Assembly (NCBI RefSeq): GCF_947499215.1
Contig: NZ_CANMNI010000002.1
Coordinates: 186,001 to 250,000, forward strand
DNA: 64,000 bases
Reading direction: 5' to 3'
From: an uncultured Pontibacter sp.
GTDB taxonomy: Bacteria; Bacteroidota; Bacteroidia; Cytophagales; Hymenobacteraceae
Positions 43,210 through 53,012 of this stretch are shown here, piece by piece (position 1 is the stretch's first letter; each line of letters starts with the position of its first letter). Made by a program: the position numbers and the translations under genes. Under the pieces are notes generated by a model. The model made no database searches. It saw only the letters and a list, made by a program, of their open reading frames with translations, and was not told the DNA's origin.

Positions 43210-44643
43210 ATGAAGACCAATAAATATTTAGGATTTCTTCTCGCAATGGCCTTTCTCTTAGGTGCCGGCTCTTGCAGCGAAGATAAATTAGACGAGATAG
43301 ACACCAACCCCAATAGTCCCGAAGATGTGTCTATTAATCTCCTGCTGTCGCAGGTGACGATAAACGTGCCATTTGCAGTAGCCAACACGGACCTAGCTTG
43401 GTATTCATCCGTATTCGTGCAGCATACTACTGGCGTACACGGACAGATGCAGTCGGCGGACCGCCGTGCCGGCAACGAAGACGCCACTTTGGTAAACAAC
43501 GTTTGGAATAATATCTATGCCGGGCCTCTGCCTGACCTGAACCTGATCATAGAGAAAGGTTCTGACGGGGGCTCTGAATCCGGACGTTACCATGATGTTG
43601 GCATCGCGAAAGTGCTCAAGGCCTACACAATTGCCATCGCCACTGATGCTTGGGGCCGCGTACCCTATACTGAAGCAGGACAAGGCAACACGAACCGCAC
43701 GCCTGCTTACGACACGCAGCAGCAGATTTATACCGAGATCCAAACCTTGCTGGATGAGGCGATAGCCGAATTTGCAAAACAGGCTCCAAACCCTGGGGTA
43801 AGTGACCTTATCTTTCGTGGTGACATGGAACGCTGGAGAAAAACAGCGTATTCACTCAAAGCGAGATACCACAACAGGTTAAGCAGGATAGACCCTCAGG
43901 GTTCTGCAACACAAGCGCTTGCTGCTGCTGAGCAGGGTTTCCAAGGAAATGTAGACAATTTTACCTTTACCAGGTTTACCGCAACAGCCATTGGAGAAAA
44001 CCCTTGGTTTCAGGAGCGGAATGATCGTAGCCATCATGCTGTGAGTGAAACGTTTGTGAACTTACTTACATCGAAAAACGATCCGCGACTTCAGGCCATG
44101 GTAGCTCCGGCCCCAAATACGGGGGCGATCACTCCCGCTCCGAACGGCACGCAGACCAACGACCAGGCAAACCAAAACTTCTCTGACGTGAACATAAGTG
44201 TACTGAACGCAACAGCGCCCTTACCCTTGATGACCTATGATGAACTTAAGTTTATAGAGGCTGAATCACACCTTCGGTTAGGGAATACAGGTGAGGCATT
44301 TACGGCCTATCAGGAGGGTATACGTGCTGCCATGCAGCGCCAGATTAATGCGCCAGAGCCTGCCATTGCTTCCTACCTGTCCAATGCTTCGCTTCCACAG
44401 AGTGGGGGTGCTTTAACACAGGAGGATATTATTGAACAAAAATGGATCGCATTCTTTTACTTTCAGTCGATTGAGGCTTATAACGATTGGAGAAGAACAG
44501 GTTTTCCTGTATTGACACACCCTATTCAGCAGGCTCCTTTGCGTTTCCCTTACCCGCTCAGTGAGTTGGACGCAAATGCTGCCAATGTACCAAATGTACA
44601 AATCTATACTGACCCGGTATGGTGGGCTGGTGGACCTGAATAA
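43210..44643 (+). CDS. SusD/RagB-family outer membrane lipoprotein, copy 2
   Basis: 477 aa from the ATG at 43210 (MKTNKYLGFLLAMAFLLGAGSC, lipobox Cys22); a TTG 18 bp upstream is rejected. SusD-like_2 fold with DEIDTNPNSPEDVS, VNNVWNNIYAG, and YNDWRRTGFPV near the C-terminus. It is the paralogue of copy 1 and is 18 bp downstream of its SusC partner. Partner of SusC copy 2 at the cell surface. It ends with a terminator hairpin. Confidence 0.93.
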   Translation: MKTNKYLGFLLAMAFLLGAGSCSEDKLDEIDTNPNSPEDVSINLLLSQVTINVPFAVANTDLAWYSSVFVQHTTGVHGQMQSADRRAGNEDATLVNNVWNNIYAGPLPDLNLIIEKGSDGGSESGRYHDVGIAKVLKAYTIAIATDAWGRVPYTEAGQGNTNRTPAYDTQQQIYTEIQTLLDEAIAEFAKQAPNPGVSDLIFRGDMERWRKTAYSLKARYHNRLSRIDPQGSATQALAAAEQGFQGNVDNFTFTRFTATAIGENPWFQERNDRSHHAVSETFVNLLTSKNDPRLQAMVAPAPNTGAITPAPNGTQTNDQANQNFSDVNISVLNATAPLPLMTYDELKFIEAESHLRLGNTGEAFTAYQEGIRAAMQRQINAPEPAIASYLSNASLPQSGGALTQEDIIEQKWIAFFYFQSIEAYNDWRRTGFPVLTHPIQQAPLRFPYPLSELDANAANVPNVQIYTDPVWWAGGPE

Positions 44644-44654
44644 TAAACTCATAG

Positions 44655-44695
44655 CAATAAAAAAAGGCTTCCTTAATGGGAAGCCTTTTTTATTG
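44655..44695. terminator. Bidirectional terminator between susD copy 2 and prfB
   Basis: CAATAAAAAAAGGCTTCC and near-perfect complement GGAAGCCTTTTTTATTG with a 6-nt loop, with A-run and T-run on either side. Confidence 0.92.
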
Positions 44696-44713
44696 CTTTA
44701 ATTGACGGATACT

Positions 44714-45791
44714 TTAGGACTGCATCAGGAATGCCTTAATATACTGGTCTAAGTCTCCGTCCAGCACGTTCTGTACGTCGGAGCGCTCCACCCCTGTGCG
44801 GATGTCCTTCACAAGTTTGTAAGGGTGCAGCACGTAGTTGCGGATCTGGGAACCGAAGTCGATACGCTTCTTGGTGCTCTCCACCCGGTCACGCTCTTCG
44901 TTGCGCTTGTCGATCTCTATTTGGTAGAGGCGTGAGCGGAGCATGCGCAGGGCGTGCTCTTTGTTCATGAGCTGCGAGCGCTCGATTTGGCACTCGATCA
45001 CGATGCCTGTCGGCTTGTGCTTCAGACGAACGGCCGTCTCTACCTTGTTCACGTTCTGACCACCGGCACCTCCCGATCGGAAGGTATCCCATTCAATATC
45101 GCTAGGATTCACTTCAATATTGATCGTATCATCTACAACCGGATAGGAAAATACCGAAGCGAAAGAGGTATGGCGGCGACCGCCGGAGTCGAATGGGGAG
45201 ATCCGCACCAAGCGGTGCACGCCAATCTCGGACTTGAGGTAGCCATAGGCAAAGTCGCCTGTTATCTCCAAAGTAGCTGACTTTATACCTGCACCATCTC
45301 CCGGGGTATAACTCACCTGCTTTACACTGAAGTCATGCGACTCGGCCCACATGATATACATGCGCATCAGCATTTCGGCCCAGTCCTGACTCTCGGTTCC
45401 GCCCGCTCCCGGATTGATCTCCAGAATGGCGCTCAGTTGATCCTCTTCGCCGCTGAGCATACGCTTGAACTCCAGCCCTTCGATGGCTTCTTCGGTTTTC
45501 TTGGCTTCCTCTTTTATGTCTTCTTCGGACACATCGCCTTCCTTGTAAAAGTCGAAGAGCACTTCCAGATCGGATAGGGATTTTTCCACCTCCTCATAGT
45601 GGTCAGTCCATACCTTTAGCGACTTTACCTCCTTAAGCACTTTCTCGGCTTCTTTGGGTTCATCCCAAAAGTCAGGCGCCAGTGTTTGCCGCTCTGTTTC
45701 TTCTATTTGTTGTTTCTTGGTATCGTAGTCAAAGATACCTCCTCAAGGCCTCTACACGGGCCTTTAAATCCTTCACTTGGTCTGAAGTCAT
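44714..45791 (-). CDS. prfB: Peptide chain release factor 2, programmed +1 frameshift
   Basis: 358 aa after frameshifting. The first 20 codons (from the ATG at 45791) read in one frame to TGA at 45731-45729; skipping T45731 joins the rest, which continues [14 protein letters not shown] and ends at 44714. The slip site reads AGG AGG TAT CTT TGA C, as in E. coli prfB: an internal SD-like AGGAGG, CTT, an early TGA and a following C. The catalytic motif [10 protein letters not shown] is present. RF2 reads TGA and TAA stops, so low RF2 favours the shift, an autoregulatory loop. Automated callers may report only the truncated 308-aa frame. Confidence 0.95.
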
Positions 45792-45821
45792 ATTTATGGT
45801 TTGTTCTGTTATTAAACGCTA

Positions 45822-45864
45822 AAATGCTGGACCATAAACAGTATGCGCTTACGGTCCAGCATTT
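45822..45864. terminator. Terminator hairpin between ilvE and prfB
   Basis: 12-bp stem AAATGCTGGACC / GGTCCAGCATTT with a loop of 19 nt. On the minus strand it follows ilvE and precedes prfB. Confidence 0.7.
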
Positions 45865-45881
45865 ATTTATCTGCTGTATGC

Positions 45882-46955
45882 TTATAGGCTGATCTTATGG
45901 ATCCAGTTATGCGGGTCTGAGGACTGTCCGGTTTTGATGCGATCCATCTCCTCGGCTATACCGTTAGACACTTTACGCCCTTCAATTGCCGGCAGGTCCA
46001 GATCCTCACCGTTGTAGTGTATAGTGGCAATCTGGGCAATGGTGGCGGCTGTGCCAGTACCAAAAGCCTCTTGCAGCTTACCGGCTTTATGCGCTTCCAC
46101 AATCTCACTAACGGCCACTTTTCTTTCCTCTACCGGAATACCTTTGTCGCGGGCGATCTGCAGCACGCTGTCGCGGGTAATGCCCGCCAGAATGGTGGTG
46201 CTAACAGCTGGCGTCACTAGTTTGCCATCAATCACAAACATCAGGTTCATGGTGCCGGATTCTTCAATATACTTATGCTCAAGCGCATCGGTCCAGATGA
46301 GCTGGTGATAACCGCGCTCCTGCATTTTGCGGGCAGGGTATAGCGCCGCGCCATAGTTACCGGCCGCTTTGGCATAACCTGCTCCACCCTCGGCTGAGCG
46401 CACATAGTTCGGCTCAATAGCCACACGCAGCGGCTGCCCGTAATAAGCGCCTACCGGGCAGCTGAATACCACGAAGCGGTAGCTTGATGATGGACGCACC
46501 CCAATAAAGTCGTCGGTAGCGAAAATGAACGGGCGGATGTACAAGGCGCAGCCCGGTGTAGGGGGCACCCAAGCAGCATCAAGACGCAGCAACTGCTCCA
46601 GTCCCTGCATGAAAATCTCTTCTGGCAGCTCCGGAATGCACATGCGGTCTCCGGAAATGTTAAGGCGTTTGAAGTTGTCGAGCGGTCTGAAGAGCAGAAT
46701 GTCACCATCCGCGTTTTTGTAGGCTTTCATGCCTTCAAAAATCGCCTGACCGTAGTGCAGGGCTGAAGTGGCCGGGCTAAGCGACATATTGCCGTAAGGC
46801 ACGATCTCGGGCGTTTGCCATGCGCCGTCTTTGTAATCGGCTACCAGCATGTGGTCTGCAAAGATCTTCCCGAATTCTATATTGTTAAAGTCCAGCTCAG
46901 AAATGCGGCTTTGCGGCACGCACTGAGTAGGTATAGTTAGGGTATCAACTGACAT
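45882..46955 (-). CDS. ilvE: Branched-chain amino acid aminotransferase
   Basis: 357 aa, fold-type IV PLP enzyme. The Schiff-base lysine is in YAKAAGNYGAALYPARK, and EESGTMNLMF and GTGTAATIAQI are phosphate-binding motifs. The length and the SYRFVVFSCPVGAYY segment fit the eukaryote/Bacteroidota BCAT type. It interconverts Leu, Ile and Val with their 2-oxo acids using glutamate. 33 bp downstream of the PduO gene on the same strand, so perhaps part of the long minus-strand run. Confidence 0.95.
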   Translation of the reverse strand: MSVDTLTIPTQCVPQSRISELDFNNIEFGKIFADHMLVADYKDGAWQTPEIVPYGNMSLSPATSALHYGQAIFEGMKAYKNADGDILLFRPLDNFKRLNISGDRMCIPELPEEIFMQGLEQLLRLDAAWVPPTPGCALYIRPFIFATDDFIGVRPSSSYRFVVFSCPVGAYYGQPLRVAIEPNYVRSAEGGAGYAKAAGNYGAALYPARKMQERGYHQLIWTDALEHKYIEESGTMNLMFVIDGKLVTPAVSTTILAGITRDSVLQIARDKGIPVEERKVAVSEIVEAHKAGKLQEAFGTGTAATIAQIATIHYNGEDLDLPAIEGRKVSNGIAEEMDRIKTGQSSDPHNWIHKISL

Positions 46956-46987
46956 AAATAAAGGGGATTATTAGTTGAACAATGGAA

Positions 46988-47539
46988 TCAGACGCGTGGC
47001 TTCCAAGCGATTTCTTCAGCCTGTAACTCATACGTCATTTTGCGACAAAGAGCGAACAGATAATCCGATAATCGGTTCAGGTATACGATGACCAGATCAT
47101 CCACTGGCGACTCTTCCTGCAGGCGGATAGCCAAGCGCTCGGCGCGGCGGCATACGCAGCGGGCCAAGTGGCAGAACGAAACCGATTGATGCCCACCCGG
47201 CAGCACGAAGGCGCGCAGCGGGGGTACTTCGGCCGTCATACTGTCAATTTCCTGCTCCAGCAAGGTTACGTCCTCGGCATGCAGATCAGGGGTCACCATT
47301 TTGGTGTTCTTGTCAGGGTCGGTGGCAAGCGTGGAGCCGATGGTAAACAAGCGGTCCTGTATCTCTTTCAGGATGTCAGCTCGGTTTTTGTTGACCTCTT
47401 GGTCGCGTACCAGTCCGATGTAGGAGTTGAGTTCGTCTATAGTGCCGTAAGATTCTATGCGCAGGTGAGACTTAGCCACCCGGGTCCCTCCTATCAAGGA
47501 AGTGGTGCCTTTGTCGCCTGTCTTGGTATATATTTTCAT
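46988..47539 (-). CDS. Cob(I)yrinic acid a,c-diamide adenosyltransferase, PduO type
   Basis: 183 aa with the PduO-type signature: TKTGDKGTTSLIGGTRVAKS near residues 5-24, ESYGTIDELNSYIG near 29-42, and CRRAERLAIRL near 129-139 (ATP and cobalamin site). It adenosylates cob(I)alamin to make AdoB12. No B12-dependent enzyme is next to it. Its start is 3 bp from the ABC-ATPase stop, so the two genes are probably co-transcribed. Confidence 0.93.
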   Translation of the reverse strand: MKIYTKTGDKGTTSLIGGTRVAKSHLRIESYGTIDELNSYIGLVRDQEVNKNRADILKEIQDRLFTIGSTLATDPDKNTKMVTPDLHAEDVTLLEQEIDSMTAEVPPLRAFVLPGGHQSVSFCHLARCVCRRAERLAIRLQEESPVDDLVIVYLNRLSDYLFALCRKMTYELQAEEIAWKPRV

Positions 47540-47542
47540 GAA

Positions 47543-48265
47543 TTAGTGCGCTGCATTTACTTTTGCATGCGAGGTCACATCCGGGTTAACCTCGTCAGAT
47601 TCTATGAGTCCGTCGCGGAGGCGCACGATGCGGTGGGCATACTTGGCGATGTCCTCTTCGTGCGTCACCATAATGATCGTGTTGCCTTTGGCGTGCAGGT
47701 TCTCGAACAGCTCCATGATCTCATAAGAGGTTTTGGTGTCGAGGTTACCCGTCGGTTCGTCGGCCAGTATGATACTCGGGTCGTTGATAAGCGCTCTGGC
47801 AATGGCCACACGCTGCCGCTGACCGCCTGATAATTCGTTTGGTTTATGCTTGCCTCTGTTGCCGAGACCCACGCTTTCCAGCGCCTGCTGAGCCTTTTCC
47901 TCACGGTCCGATTTGTTGTATCCGGCATAAATGAGGGGCAGGGCCACATTCTCGAGCGAACTCTGGCGCGGCAATAGGTTAAAGGTCTGAAATACGAAAC
48001 CGATCTCCTTGTTGCGCACCTCCGCCAGTTCGTTGTCGGTCATATTGCTCACGTCGTTGCCGTTGAGCACATACTGGCCACCGCTGGGCGTGTCTAAGCA
48101 GCCGATGATGTTCATGAGCGTGGACTTGCCCGAACCGGAAGGTCCCATGAACGCCACATACTCTCCTCTTTGGATCTTGATAGACACAGACTTGAGTGCA
48201 TGGATGGTCTCGCTACCCATGCGGTATACCTTCGAAATATCGTGTGTCTCGATGATGGTGCTCAT
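47543..48265 (-). CDS. ABC transporter ATP-binding protein, LolD/MacB-like
   Basis: 240 aa from the ATG at 48265 ([14 protein letters not shown]); an upstream ATG would add 48 residues without family support. Walker [10 protein letters not shown] near residues 41-49, Q-loop [11 protein letters not shown], signature LSGGQRQR, Walker [14 protein letters not shown]-loop VTHEEDIA. This is the MacB/LolD/FtsE clade that drives extracytoplasmic mechanical work with an FtsX-like permease. No such permease is adjacent; the neighbour is a TPR-rich membrane protein, 10 bp upstream. Confidence 0.92.
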   Translation of the reverse strand: MSTIIETHDISKVYRMGSETIHALKSVSIKIQRGEYVAFMGPSGSGKSTLMNIIGCLDTPSGGQYVLNGNDVSNMTDNELAEVRNKEIGFVFQTFNLLPRQSSLENVALPLIYAGYNKSDREEKAQQALESVGLGNRGKHKPNELSGGQRQRVAIARALINDPSIILADEPTGNLDTKTSYEIMELFENLHAKGNTIIMVTHEEDIAKYAHRIVRLRDGLIESDEVNPDVTSHAKVNAAH

Positions 48266-48275
48266 ACAACTTAGT

Positions 48276-51200
48276 TTAGAGTTGCCACTGGTCGGCCTCC
48301 GCCTCCTTTGATTGGCGCTGTTTATCAAATTTCTCTTTAAAAGTACTATATTCTGAAGCAGGAAGCAAGCCGCGAAGCGAAACAAGCGCCTGTTCGGCGT
48401 AGCTTGCAAGCCCCCTGTTTACACTCTCCAGCGCATAGGCTTTATAGAGACTGGCTGAATACGGATTGTAAGTTATCCCGTCCAGTAGAATATCATAGGC
48501 CTTCATTTCCGTTGGGCCATACCTTGCAAAAAAGGCGGCGGCGTCTTCCACCACCCGCTCATCGTAGAGCAGCATTTTCAGCGCTTGGTCATAGCGTTCG
48601 GCGGCCTCACGGTCACGGCCTTTCACTTCAGCGATCTTGGCCCGTAGGTATAGCTTCTGACGCTTGTCTTTCGGGGTTAGGTAGAGGTTGTCCATGCGCT
48701 TTACCAGCACATCGTGGTTCTTTGTGTTCAGCCACAGGCGCATCTGCTGCAGGTTGAGTTTGGAGCGGAGTTCGCCCTCCGGCTGCAACACGGTAGCCGC
48801 CTCTTTGATGGCTTCGTTGGCCAGCTTCCAGCGCCTCTTTCCCATGTAATAGTCCACTTTGGCTACCGAGGCTTCGCGGTGCAGGTCTTTGTCCTGTATG
48901 CTTTTCACGATACCTTCCACATCCTCTGGCAGCAGGTCAGGCAGGTAGGCGATGAGATACTGCACCTTGTCGCGGTCTGGGGCCAGTGTTCTGATGGTGG
49001 ACGGCTCTTGGTCCAGCACCTCCAGCAGCGAAGCTGCCACAGCAATCGCGGACTCCACTTCAGTAAAGCCTACTTCCTTAAGCGCCTCCATGGCAGCTTC
49101 AGTCTGATGGTCTAGCGCTAATGCATAGGCATGCGAGAGATATGCTTGGATAAAACCACGGTCTTTGGCCTCTTTAAAGTAAGATGCCGCCGCGGCGTAG
49201 TTCTCTTCTTCCATCATCCAGTGTCCCAGCGCATTGTAGTAGTAGCCACTGCGCTCACTGGCCGCAAGCGCCAAGTTCTCCACGACGCTGCGCGCCTCTT
49301 TAGGGCGTCCATCGTAGTGGTGCACCAGCCCTTTCAGGTATAACAGGTCCTCCATAAAGAGCCTGTTCTCCTGCGAGGCGAGGTAGCGGTTTATAGGTTT
49401 TAACAGCGAGGTATCACCTTTGTTTACACTGCCAATCGTCTTATTGTAAAACAAGGTAACATCCTCCACCCTCTCTAAAGAATCCGGCACAAAATCTTCC
49501 TCCTTGGCTTCCGGCCCCCGCCCTAGCAGCTGGTAAAGGGTGGCCATGTTGCTGCGCAAAGGTTTATACTTGGTCGATCTGATCTCAGCCAGTTGCTCCT
49601 TGGCCTGCTCCGGCATGGCCTGTCGGGTGTAGAAGGCTAAGCGGTTGCTTCGCACAAAGTCGGGGTTTGCCGCATGCTGCTGTGCCAGATTGAAATAGTA
49701 CTCCACGCTGTCGTGCACGCTGGTTTGCGCATAGAGCAGCGCCAGATTGTTGTAAATCTCACCGCTCTTCGGGAAGGCTTCGGCACCCTGCTGCAACACA
49801 TACAGTTTCTCAAAAAAGAACTGCTTCATGTCGTAGAGGTTGGCCAAACGCACATACAGTTTGGGGTTAGGGCGGCGCTCCAAGGCCTCCTGCAAACTGA
49901 GAATCTCCCGGTTACGCTCATTCTGGGCACGGTACAGGCCTGATAAACTGAAATTAGCTTTCACGTTGTTGGCATCCACCAAGTCGCTCTCTTTGTAGAA
50001 GCGCTCTGCCAAAATGGGGTTGTCGGAACTGCGGTACAAATCACCGAGATAGCTGTAGTAACCGGCATACGCATAGTAATACACCCGAAACTGAGTACGC
50101 ATCACCAAAATAGCCAGAATGATCGCCCCCATTGTGAACAGGGTATAGAGGGGCAGCAGTTTTGGTTGGTAAACCACCTTGTACACCGCCAAACGCTGCT
50201 TGATCAGCCCACCGAAGTTGAACATCACATACACAAAGAAAAAGCCGCCAATGGCTAGGTGTGTGTACACAATCAGGTTGTGGAAGAGCGAAATTAGCGA
50301 GTCGCTGGCTGTGGCGAAGGCGTAGCCAATGCTCAGAAAGGTAATGGTGGCGAACACGAGGTATAGCACCGCCCCGGTCGGCTTGAAAGGAAACAACCGA
50401 ACGTACATGATCTCCCGCTGGCGCATACCCCAGAAACCGGCCACCGTCGAGAATAGGAGAATTACGAAAGCATTAACGTAGAATAGGTCCGCCTTGACAT
50501 AGCCCACATGGCGCAGGTATAGCAGCACCAGCGTGACAAGGTATAGCACACTCACCAGTACAAACTGCCAAACGCTAAAACGCCGCTCCGGCTTGCTGGC
50601 TTGTGTGTTGATCCATAGCAGGGCGTTGATGTTCTCATACCCCACCCAGATCATAAACAGAAAAGAGGCCACCACAAGGGCCAAGGAACTGTAGCTAGCC
50701 AAGTGCAGGGTGGTGAGCATCGGCGGGAAATCAGACTCCATGTAAGTCATAGCCCCCAGCATGCTCACCAAGGCTACCATCACCATCACCCGTACCGTAA
50801 AGGGCACCTGCTGGTAAAAAGCCTGAAAGGCATACGTGACCGCGGCGAACAGCACAATGAAGACCAGCAGCGTGGTTTGGCCGGTATTGTTACCGATAAC
50901 GCCCAGCAGATCCAGATTGAAGGAGGCTAACAGCATCATGAGCAGCAGCATGCCCGCAAAGTAGGGGATGCGTTTCATGGTGGTGATTGCCGCCGTGTAG
51001 AACGCCAGACAGATGCCCAGTAGCAGCATAAGAGCTATGGCTGCAAAGGTATTAACGGCCGGCATGGCCACATCGTACTGCTCCGTGATCAGGTAGCCGT
51101 CCACATACAGGGTGAAGGTCTCGAGCAGCCGTGTGAACTCGTGCACGGGCACATGCACCACCTGCAGTTCAGGAAGTTTGTCCCATGCCATGGCGTTGCT

Positions 51201-51320
51201 CTCGCCGGTGACGTAATGGTATACCCCAAGCATGAGCGCCAACACGGCCACTATAAGCAAGAAGAGATAGGGATACTTAGTGTCCGCATCCCAGCTGTTC
51301 CAAAACTTGATTTTATTCAT
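48276..51320 (-). CDS. Large polytopic membrane protein with C-terminal TPR region
   Basis: 1014 aa from the ATG at 51320 ([11 protein letters not shown]). The N-terminal half (about residues 15-430) has roughly 11-12 hydrophobic helices. The C-terminal half (about 440-1000) is a long series of TPR-like helical pairs ([14 protein letters not shown], [10 protein letters not shown], [14 protein letters not shown] helices), probably periplasmic. I do not recognise a named family. Position between gatC and a MacB-like ATPase suggests an assembly or envelope role, but this is only context. A pure TPR scaffold or an O-antigen ligase-like enzyme are alternatives; the ligase motifs are not evident. 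Confidence 0.8.
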   Translation of the reverse strand: MNKIKFWNSWDADTKYPYLFLLIVAVLALMLGVYHYVTGESNAMAWDKLPELQVVHVPVHEFTRLLETFTLYVDGYLITEQYDVAMPAVNTFAAIALMLLLGICLAFYTAAITTMKRIPYFAGMLLLMMLLASFNLDLLGVIGNNTGQTTLLVFIVLFAAVTYAFQAFYQQVPFTVRVMVMVALVSMLGAMTYMESDFPPMLTTLHLASYSSLALVVASFLFMIWVGYENINALLWINTQASKPERRFSVWQFVLVSVLYLVTLVLLYLRHVGYVKADLFYVNAFVILLFSTVAGFWGMRQREIMYVRLFPFKPTGAVLYLVFATITFLSIGYAFATASDSLISLFHNLIVYTHLAIGGFFFVYVMFNFGGLIKQRLAVYKVVYQPKLLPLYTLFTMGAIILAILVMRTQFRVYYYAYAGYYSYLGDLYRSSDNPILAERFYKESDLVDANNVKANFSLSGLYRAQNERNREILSLQEALERRPNPKLYVRLANLYDMKQFFFEKLYVLQQGAEAFPKSGEIYNNLALLYAQTSVHDSVEYYFNLAQQHAANPDFVRSNRLAFYTRQAMPEQAKEQLAEIRSTKYKPLRSNMATLYQLLGRGPEAKEEDFVPDSLERVEDVTLFYNKTIGSVNKGDTSLLKPINRYLASQENRLFMEDLLYLKGLVHHYDGRPKEARSVVENLALAASERSGYYYNALGHWMMEEENYAAAASYFKEAKDRGFIQAYLSHAYALALDHQTEAAMEALKEVGFTEVESAIAVAASLLEVLDQEPSTIRTLAPDRDKVQYLIAYLPDLLPEDVEGIVKSIQDKDLHREASVAKVDYYMGKRRWKLANEAIKEAATVLQPEGELRSKLNLQQMRLWLNTKNHDVLVKRMDNLYLTPKDKRQKLYLRAKIAEVKGRDREAAERYDQALKMLLYDERVVEDAAAFFARYGPTEMKAYDILLDGITYNPYSASLYKAYALESVNRGLASYAEQALVSLRGLLPASEYSTFKEKFDKQRQSKEAEADQWQL

Positions 51321-51335
51321 AGACAAGCCAGCTGA

Positions 51336-51623
51336 CTATTCGAGTACCTTGGGCACTCTGAAATAATCAGAGTCTTTTTTAGGAGCATTCTTAAGCGCGG
51401 CATCATGCGATACCGTATTTTCGGCCACATCCTCACGCATTACGTTCACTTCGTGCGACATGTGAATGAGCGGCTCCACGTTTTCCGTGTCAAGCTCACG
51501 CAACTGGTCCACCCAGTTCAAGATCTTGTTCAGGTCCTGCAGCACTTCTTGCTCCTTCTCCTCGTTGAACTCCAGTCTGGCTAAGTGCGCGATCTTTCTG
51601 ATGGTTTGAATATCCGTTGACAT
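51336..51623 (-). CDS. gatC: Asp-tRNA(Asn)/Glu-tRNA(Gln) amidotransferase subunit C
   Basis: 95 aa, standard GatC: IRKIAHLARLEFNEEKE near the N-terminus, NKILNWVDQLRELDTENVEPL in the middle, and the C-terminal KKDSDYFRVPKVLE clamp. It stabilises GatA/GatB, which convert misacylated Glu-tRNA(Gln) or Asp-tRNA(Asn); those genes are not in the window. Its first 128 bp overlap the 3' end of the plsC-like gene in another frame, a strikingly long overlap. Confidence 0.93.
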   Translation of the reverse strand: MSTDIQTIRKIAHLARLEFNEEKEQEVLQDLNKILNWVDQLRELDTENVEPLIHMSHEVNVMREDVAENTVSHDAALKNAPKKDSDYFRVPKVLE

Positions 51624-52371
51624 CTATCTTGTTGTGTTTCGTTATTTCGGTTTGAATAATACTGTGTACTCGTTCTTTCAGCGCCGGCAGGTCCTGCAAC
51701 GTCATGCCCTTTGTCTCGATTGGCTCATGGATCACGATCTTGAGCGGATGCCAACGCACCTTCAGCTTGCCGTCCAAGTCAGGCAGAAACTTGTGGTTGT
51801 AAGGCATGGTCACCGGCACCACCGGCAACTGCTTTTCAATTGCCAGTCTAAACGGACCATCCTTAAATGGCAACAGCTCCTCTCCTGCCGTCGGCGGTAT
51901 GGTACCCTCTGGAAAGATTACCAGATTACGCCCCTGCTCCAGCGTGCGCACCGACTGAATATAGCTTTTGGCACTACTTATGGTGCTTTTTCGGTCCACA
52001 GCGATGTACAGCTTCTCGTATACCTTGCCCCACAGTGGCACTTTGGTGAGCGAGCTCTTCCCGACAAAGTTAATAAAACCCGGAATGGTATGCAGCAACA
52101 GCGGAATATCTAGGTAAGAGCTGTGGTTCGGGGTAAAGATGTACTGCTTTTTGCGGTCGAAGCGCATGCGCCACTCCACCTTGATGGGCGCCAAGAACAT
52201 GCGCAGGGCCGAGGACGACCAGAAGCGGTTGATGCCGTGCACATGTGGGTACCAGCGCTGCCTGCGAATCAGCACCGCCTGAAACGGATACGTGACCACA
52301 AACGGCATCACAAACCAAGTAACGCACCAAGTTGTGTAGAGACGATGGGACAGGTATTTAAGCGCTTTCAT
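51496..52371 (-). CDS. 1-acylglycerol-3-phosphate acyltransferase (PlsC-like)
   Basis: 291 aa. Acyltransferase motif NHSSYLD (NHx4D) near residues 82-88, KSSLTKVPLWGK near 110, and FPEGTIPP near 155-165, all typical of LPAAT. A TM-like segment lies near residues 15-35. It acylates 1-acyl-sn-glycerol-3-phosphate to phosphatidate. The domain ends near residue 240; the last 42 residues (after about 250) are read through the start of gatC in another frame, are polar and low-complexity, and may be an unnecessary tail or a sign of an error. The upstream start is the ATG at 52371. Confidence 0.9.
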   Translation of the reverse strand: MKALKYLSHRLYTTWCVTWFVMPFVVTYPFQAVLIRRQRWYPHVHGINRFWSSSALRMFLAPIKVEWRMRFDRKKQYIFTPNHSSYLDIPLLLHTIPGFINFVGKSSLTKVPLWGKVYEKLYIAVDRKSTISSAKSYIQSVRTLEQGRNLVIFPEGTIPPTAGEELLPFKDGPFRLAIEKQLPVVPVTMPYNHKFLPDLDGKLKVRWHPLKIVIHEPIETKGMTLQDLPALKERVHSIIQTEITKHNKIDVNGYSNHQKDRALSQTGVQRGEGARSAAGPEQDLELGGPVA

Positions 52372-52442
52372 GCCTTCAAATGTAAGAATATTCCACCAGT
52401 TAACAATCGGAGCGCTTCACGTGCTCGCGCTTTACCGACAAG

Positions 52443-53009
52443 CTATGCCTTCTGGTCCTGCTGTAGCAAAATAGCCGCTTTGAGAATACCCGCTACGCTA
52501 ATGGCATCGGTAATCTGGTTATCCATAACCATGCGCACCGCCTCCTCAAAATGCACCTTCCGGATATGAAGCTCTTCCGTTTCTTCAAAAGCTGTTTCGC
52601 CGGCCTTTAGTTCCTGCGCCAAGAAAACAAAGCCCTCCTCGTCCGTCACAGAATTGGAGGTATGCAGCCGGGCGATATTGGTCCATTTTTCGGCCGTAAA
52701 GCCAGTTTCCTCCTGCAGTTCCCGTTTTGCGGACGCCAGCAGGTCGTTTTCGATCAGGCCACCCCCCATGGGTATCTCCCAGCTGTACTCGTTGAGCGCA
52801 TAGCGGTACTGCCCCACTAAGTAGGTATAGCCCTCGTCGTCGACAGGTATAATGCCGATCGCTTTGTTCTTGAAGCTCACCACACCGTAGATGCCCTTAC
52901 CGCCTCGCGGATTGAGGACTTGGTCTTCGCGCACCTTTATCCACGGGTTCTGGTAAATGTCTTTGCTGGAAAGGGTGGTCCAAGGGTTATGTTTTTCGTC
53001 AATTATCAT
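52443..53009 (-). CDS. NUDIX hydrolase (ADP-ribose pyrophosphatase-like)
   Basis: 188 aa. Nudix box GGGLIENDLLASAKRELQEE near residues 82-101 with REL and EE metal ligands (the leading Glu sits one residue off the canonical spacing). The N-terminal SFKNKAIGIIPVDDEGYTYLVGQYR strand pair and an EETEELH segment place it near ADP-ribose/sugar-nucleotide pyrophosphatases. It removes toxic nucleotide derivatives. Starts 3 bp after ridA. Confidence 0.92.
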   Translation of the reverse strand: MIIDEKHNPWTTLSSKDIYQNPWIKVREDQVLNPRGGKGIYGVVSFKNKAIGIIPVDDEGYTYLVGQYRYALNEYSWEIPMGGGLIENDLLASAKRELQEETGFTAEKWTNIARLHTSNSVTDEEGFVFLAQELKAGETAFEETEELHIRKVHFEEAVRMVMDNQITDAISVAGILKAAILLQQDQKA

Positions 53010-53012
53010 TGT

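Noticed and set aside
44714..45640. RF2 gene of 308 aa starting at 45640
   Set aside because: The N-terminus of RF2 is missing from this frame and is recovered through the frameshift site to 45791.
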